Assembly: GCF_036588685.1 (NCBI RefSeq)
Contig: NC_086382.1
Coordinates: 72,823,999 to 72,887,998, forward strand
Direction of reading: 5' to 3'
DNA from: Mytilus trossulus
Lineage: Eukaryota > Mollusca > Bivalvia > Mytilida > Mytilidae
DNA length: 64,000 bases
This document shows positions 60,890 through 64,000 of the stretch, piece after piece. The translations under genes were made by a program, and so were the position numbers. Position 1 is the first letter of the stretch. The number at the start of each line of letters is the position of its first letter. The notes below the pieces were generated by a model. That model saw only the letters and a program-made list of their open reading frames with translations, was not told the origin of the DNA and did no database searches.

Positions 60890-63390
60890 CTCGCCCTTTG
60901 AAAGGGATACCATAGAACGCTCTATAGCAGATGCAAGGTAATTAAACAATGCAATAGGGGATTCTAAAGACAGACCCGGGGATCCTTTAGAACGCACTAT
61001 AGAATATGCGCGATTATTAAACAAAACAGGATCCTATAGACCGCCCAGGGGATCGTATACAACAACCTATTATAGATACATGATGCACAACCAACAGGGG
61101 ATCCTATAGACCGCCCCGGGGATCCAATAGAACGCCCTATAGCAGATACACAATTATTAAACCACAATGGATCCTATGGAACGCCTATGGGATCATATAT
61201 ATAACGCCTTCTAATAGATCCATGATGAAAAAACTACAGGGCTCCTATAGACCGACCCTGGGATTTTATGGAACACCCTCTAGAAGAAACATGTTGAACA
61301 AACAACTGAGGATCCTATGGACCGACCCGGGGATCCCAAATAATTCCCTATAGCAGATGCGCGATTATTAAACAATACGGGGTCCTAAAGACCGCCCAGG
61401 GGATCCAATAGAACGCCCTATAGCAGATACACAATTATTAAACCACAATGGATCCTATGGAACGCCTATGGGATAATATATATAACGCCCTCTAATAGAT
61501 CCATGATGAAAAAACTACAGGGCTCCTATAGACCGACCCTGGGATTTTATGGAACACCCTCTAGAAGAAACATGTTGAACAAACAACAGAGGATCCTATG
61601 GACCGACCCGGGGATCCCAAATAATTCCCTATAGCAGATGCGCTATTATTAAACAATACGGGGTCCTAAAGACCGCCCAGGGGATCCTATAAAACAACCT
61701 GTTATATATTCCAACAGGGCATCCTATAGAACGCCCAATACATATATACAACTATTAAACCACAGGGGATCATATCGACCGCCCATGGGAGCATATATAT
61801 AACGCCCTCTAATAGATACATGATGAAAAAACTACAGGGCTCCTATAGACCGACCCTGGGGTTTATGGAACACCCTCTAGAAGAAACATGTTGAACAAAT
61901 AACAGGGGATCATATAGCAGATACACGATTATAACATAACAGGTGATCCTATAGACACAACAGGGGATCAATTAAAACGCTCTCTAGTAGATAAATCTAG
62001 TGAATACATGATAACCAAACAATGGGATCCTATAGACCGCCCCGGGGATCCTATAGAACGCCATATACAGATACACAACTATTAAACCACAGGGCTCCTA
62101 TATAAATTGCATTTTATAAAGCACCCTCTGGAAGAAACATGTTTAACAAACAACAGGAATCATATTCACCGACCTGGGGATCCTATAGAATAACCTGTTA
62201 TAGATACATGATGAACAACCAACAGGGGATCCTATAGACCGCCCCAAGGATCCAATAGAACTCCCTATAGCAGATACATAATTATTAAACCACAAGGGAT
62301 CTTATAGAACGCCCTCTAATAGATACATGGTGCACAAACAACAAGGCTCCTATAGACCGACCCGGTTATCCCAAAGAATGTCCTTCGGGGATTCTACATG
62401 GAACGCCCTATAGCAGATACACAACTATTAACCTATCCCGAAGACCGACCCTTGAATGTTCAGGGGATCATGTAGAACGCCCTGTAATATATACATGAAA
62501 AACAAACAACAGTCTAACCTATATAGAACGTCCCATAGTAGATGTATAATATTCAAACAACAGGGGACCCTGTATAGCGTCCTTAAGTAAATATATGCTC
62601 AGATAACAGGGGATTCTGTAGACCGCCCAGGGGATCCTGTAGAACGCCCCTTAGTATATACACGATAAACAAACAATAGGGGATCATATAGAACGTTCTA
62701 TAGTAGATATATAATGTTCAGACAACAGGGGATCCTGTAGAACGCCCTTTAATATATACATAATAAACAAACAATATATGGGATTCTATAAAACGTTTTA
62801 TAGTAGATATATAATGTTCAGACAAAATAGGATACTGTAGAACGCCCTATAAAATAAACACGAACAACACCAGCAGGGGATCCTATTTTAGATATTTAAC
62901 GTTGAGAAAAAAGGAGATCCTGCAGACCGCTCAAGGGATCATAAAGGCCTTATAGTATATACATGAAAAACAAACTACCGAGGGACCTACAGAATTTCCT
63001 ATCTCAGATGGATAATTTTAAACAAAAGAGGATCCTGTAGAACGACCTGTAGTATAAACATGAAAAACAATCGATAGGGGCTCTTATAGGACGTCCTTTA
63101 GTAAATGTATAATGTTCAGACAATAGGGGATTGTGTACACCGCCAAGTGAATGAACAACAAAAACAGGGGATTCTATAGAACGTCGTATAGCAGATAAAT
63201 AATGCTGAGAAAAGAGGGTATCCCGCAGACCGCCCAGAGGATACTGTAGAACGCCATATAGTAAGAACATGAACAACAAACAACAGTCTAACCTATATAG
63301 AACGTCCCATAGTAGATGTATAATGTTGAGAAAACAGGGGATCCTGTAGACCGCCTACGGATTCCTGTAGAAACGCCCAATAGTATACAC
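60890..63390 (-). repeat. GGATCC-rich satellite array, minus orientation
   Basis: The same family as 53.2-58.1 kb but inverted: 'ggggatcctatagaccgccc', 'agaacgccctatagcagata', 'atgaaaaacaaacaacaggg'. A ~250-bp block at about 61,130-61,380 recurs at about 61,390-61,640. Minus-strand open frames at 60,755-61,024 and 63,004-63,557 are repeat artefacts. Confidence 0.9.
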
Positions 63391-64000
63391 TTGAAAAAAT
63401 CAAAGAGCAGAATGCTCTGAGGGATAAGATTGCCATAGTTTTCATTGACACATGTATAGCAGTTCTGCCAAATTTTCATTAAACAAATGCCAAAATTGAA
63501 AAGATCAAAGAGGAAAAAAATAGATCCAAGAATACTGCCACAAAAAAGCATGAACAAGCGTGAGTCTCAAGCATTTTTGGCCGGTAACCCTGGTACAGCT
63601 GGATAGTATTATTCTCTAAACTAATTCAACTGCACATGCAAAATGTAACAATCTGAATAGTCACTCAACTTAAAGAATAGCCAATCCCCGTTACAAGTGT
63701 AGGAGCCATGCACTTATTGTGTTTTATCGAATTATAGTTATCCTGTACCGATGTAAACTCGTACCACTAAAAAAAAACTTGTACCAATGCAAACTCGTAC
63801 CGTTGCTAACTCGTACCAACTTATTTAAATGCATTCAAATGGTGTTAAATGATGAATATACATGATATACATTACTTTCCCCCAATACCTCTTAAGTCTG
63901 TAAAATGTATATAATTTTAAAGTACAATGACCAATTTGTAGCTAATGTTCCTTGTATATTGGATAGAAAATACTGTGGCAGATGTAGATAATTATTTAAA
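63391..64000. other. Right edge, no gene seen
   Basis: AT-rich. A small cluster of the word 'aaactcgtacc' or close variants (four copies, 63,752-63,811) is the only local structure. The expected last exon of the fibrinogen-like domain is not here. Confidence 0.5.

Overview
The window is eukaryotic genomic DNA: AT-rich, gene-poor, with spliced genes, GT-AG introns and a dense load of satellites, fold-back elements and decayed retroelements. The repeat families (83-bp satellite, GACGACGACG-tailed elements, the 'GGTGAGCTAAAAA' element, a Pearl/MITE-like crowd) and a PAN/sushi/fibrinogen-type gene point to a bivalve mollusc, most likely a mussel (Mytilus or a close relative). The species call rests on recall of repeat families and not on a search.

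Layout. 1-7,770: an 83-bp satellite that changes orientation twice, interrupted by a TA-flanked palindromic MITE. 7,788-8,009: a second small MITE. 8,150-27,000 (minus strand): a Polycomb-group gene, the orthologue of Sex comb on midleg (Scm/SCMH1/SCML2). Ten coding exons join with consistent splice phases and give two MBT repeats, a SLED domain and a C-terminal SAM domain. A possible start exon lies at 26,963-27,002. Its likely 3' UTR (8.15-13.37 kb) holds a 34-bp tandem repeat carrying Pumilio-type motifs, and tandem copies of the last 18 codons of the gene. Its introns hold fold-back elements and the 3' tail of a LINE.

27,000-42,200: mostly transposon debris. It includes a reverse-transcriptase pseudogene with its 3' tail (30.4-32.0 kb), two large copies of one element in opposite orientation (33.4-35.2 and 36.4-39.2 kb), a possible GIY-YIG remnant, and two fold-back elements.

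42,235-51,899 (plus strand): a secreted fibrinogen-related protein gene. Seven exons encode a signal peptide, a PAN/apple-like domain, a short Cys-rich module, a sushi/CCP domain and the N-terminal two thirds of a fibrinogen-like domain. The last exon(s) are not in the window. Its introns hold a TAAA-flanked MITE, a second reverse-transcriptase remnant and several dispersed repeats.

53,230-63,390: two arrays of a GGATCC-rich satellite in opposite orientation, separated by about 2.8 kb of dispersed-repeat fragments. If the fibrinogen gene is intact, this region is its last intron.

No bacterial operon, CRISPR array, rRNA or convincing tRNA was seen. The two host genes are unrelated: one is a chromatin silencer, the other a secreted recognition-type protein.
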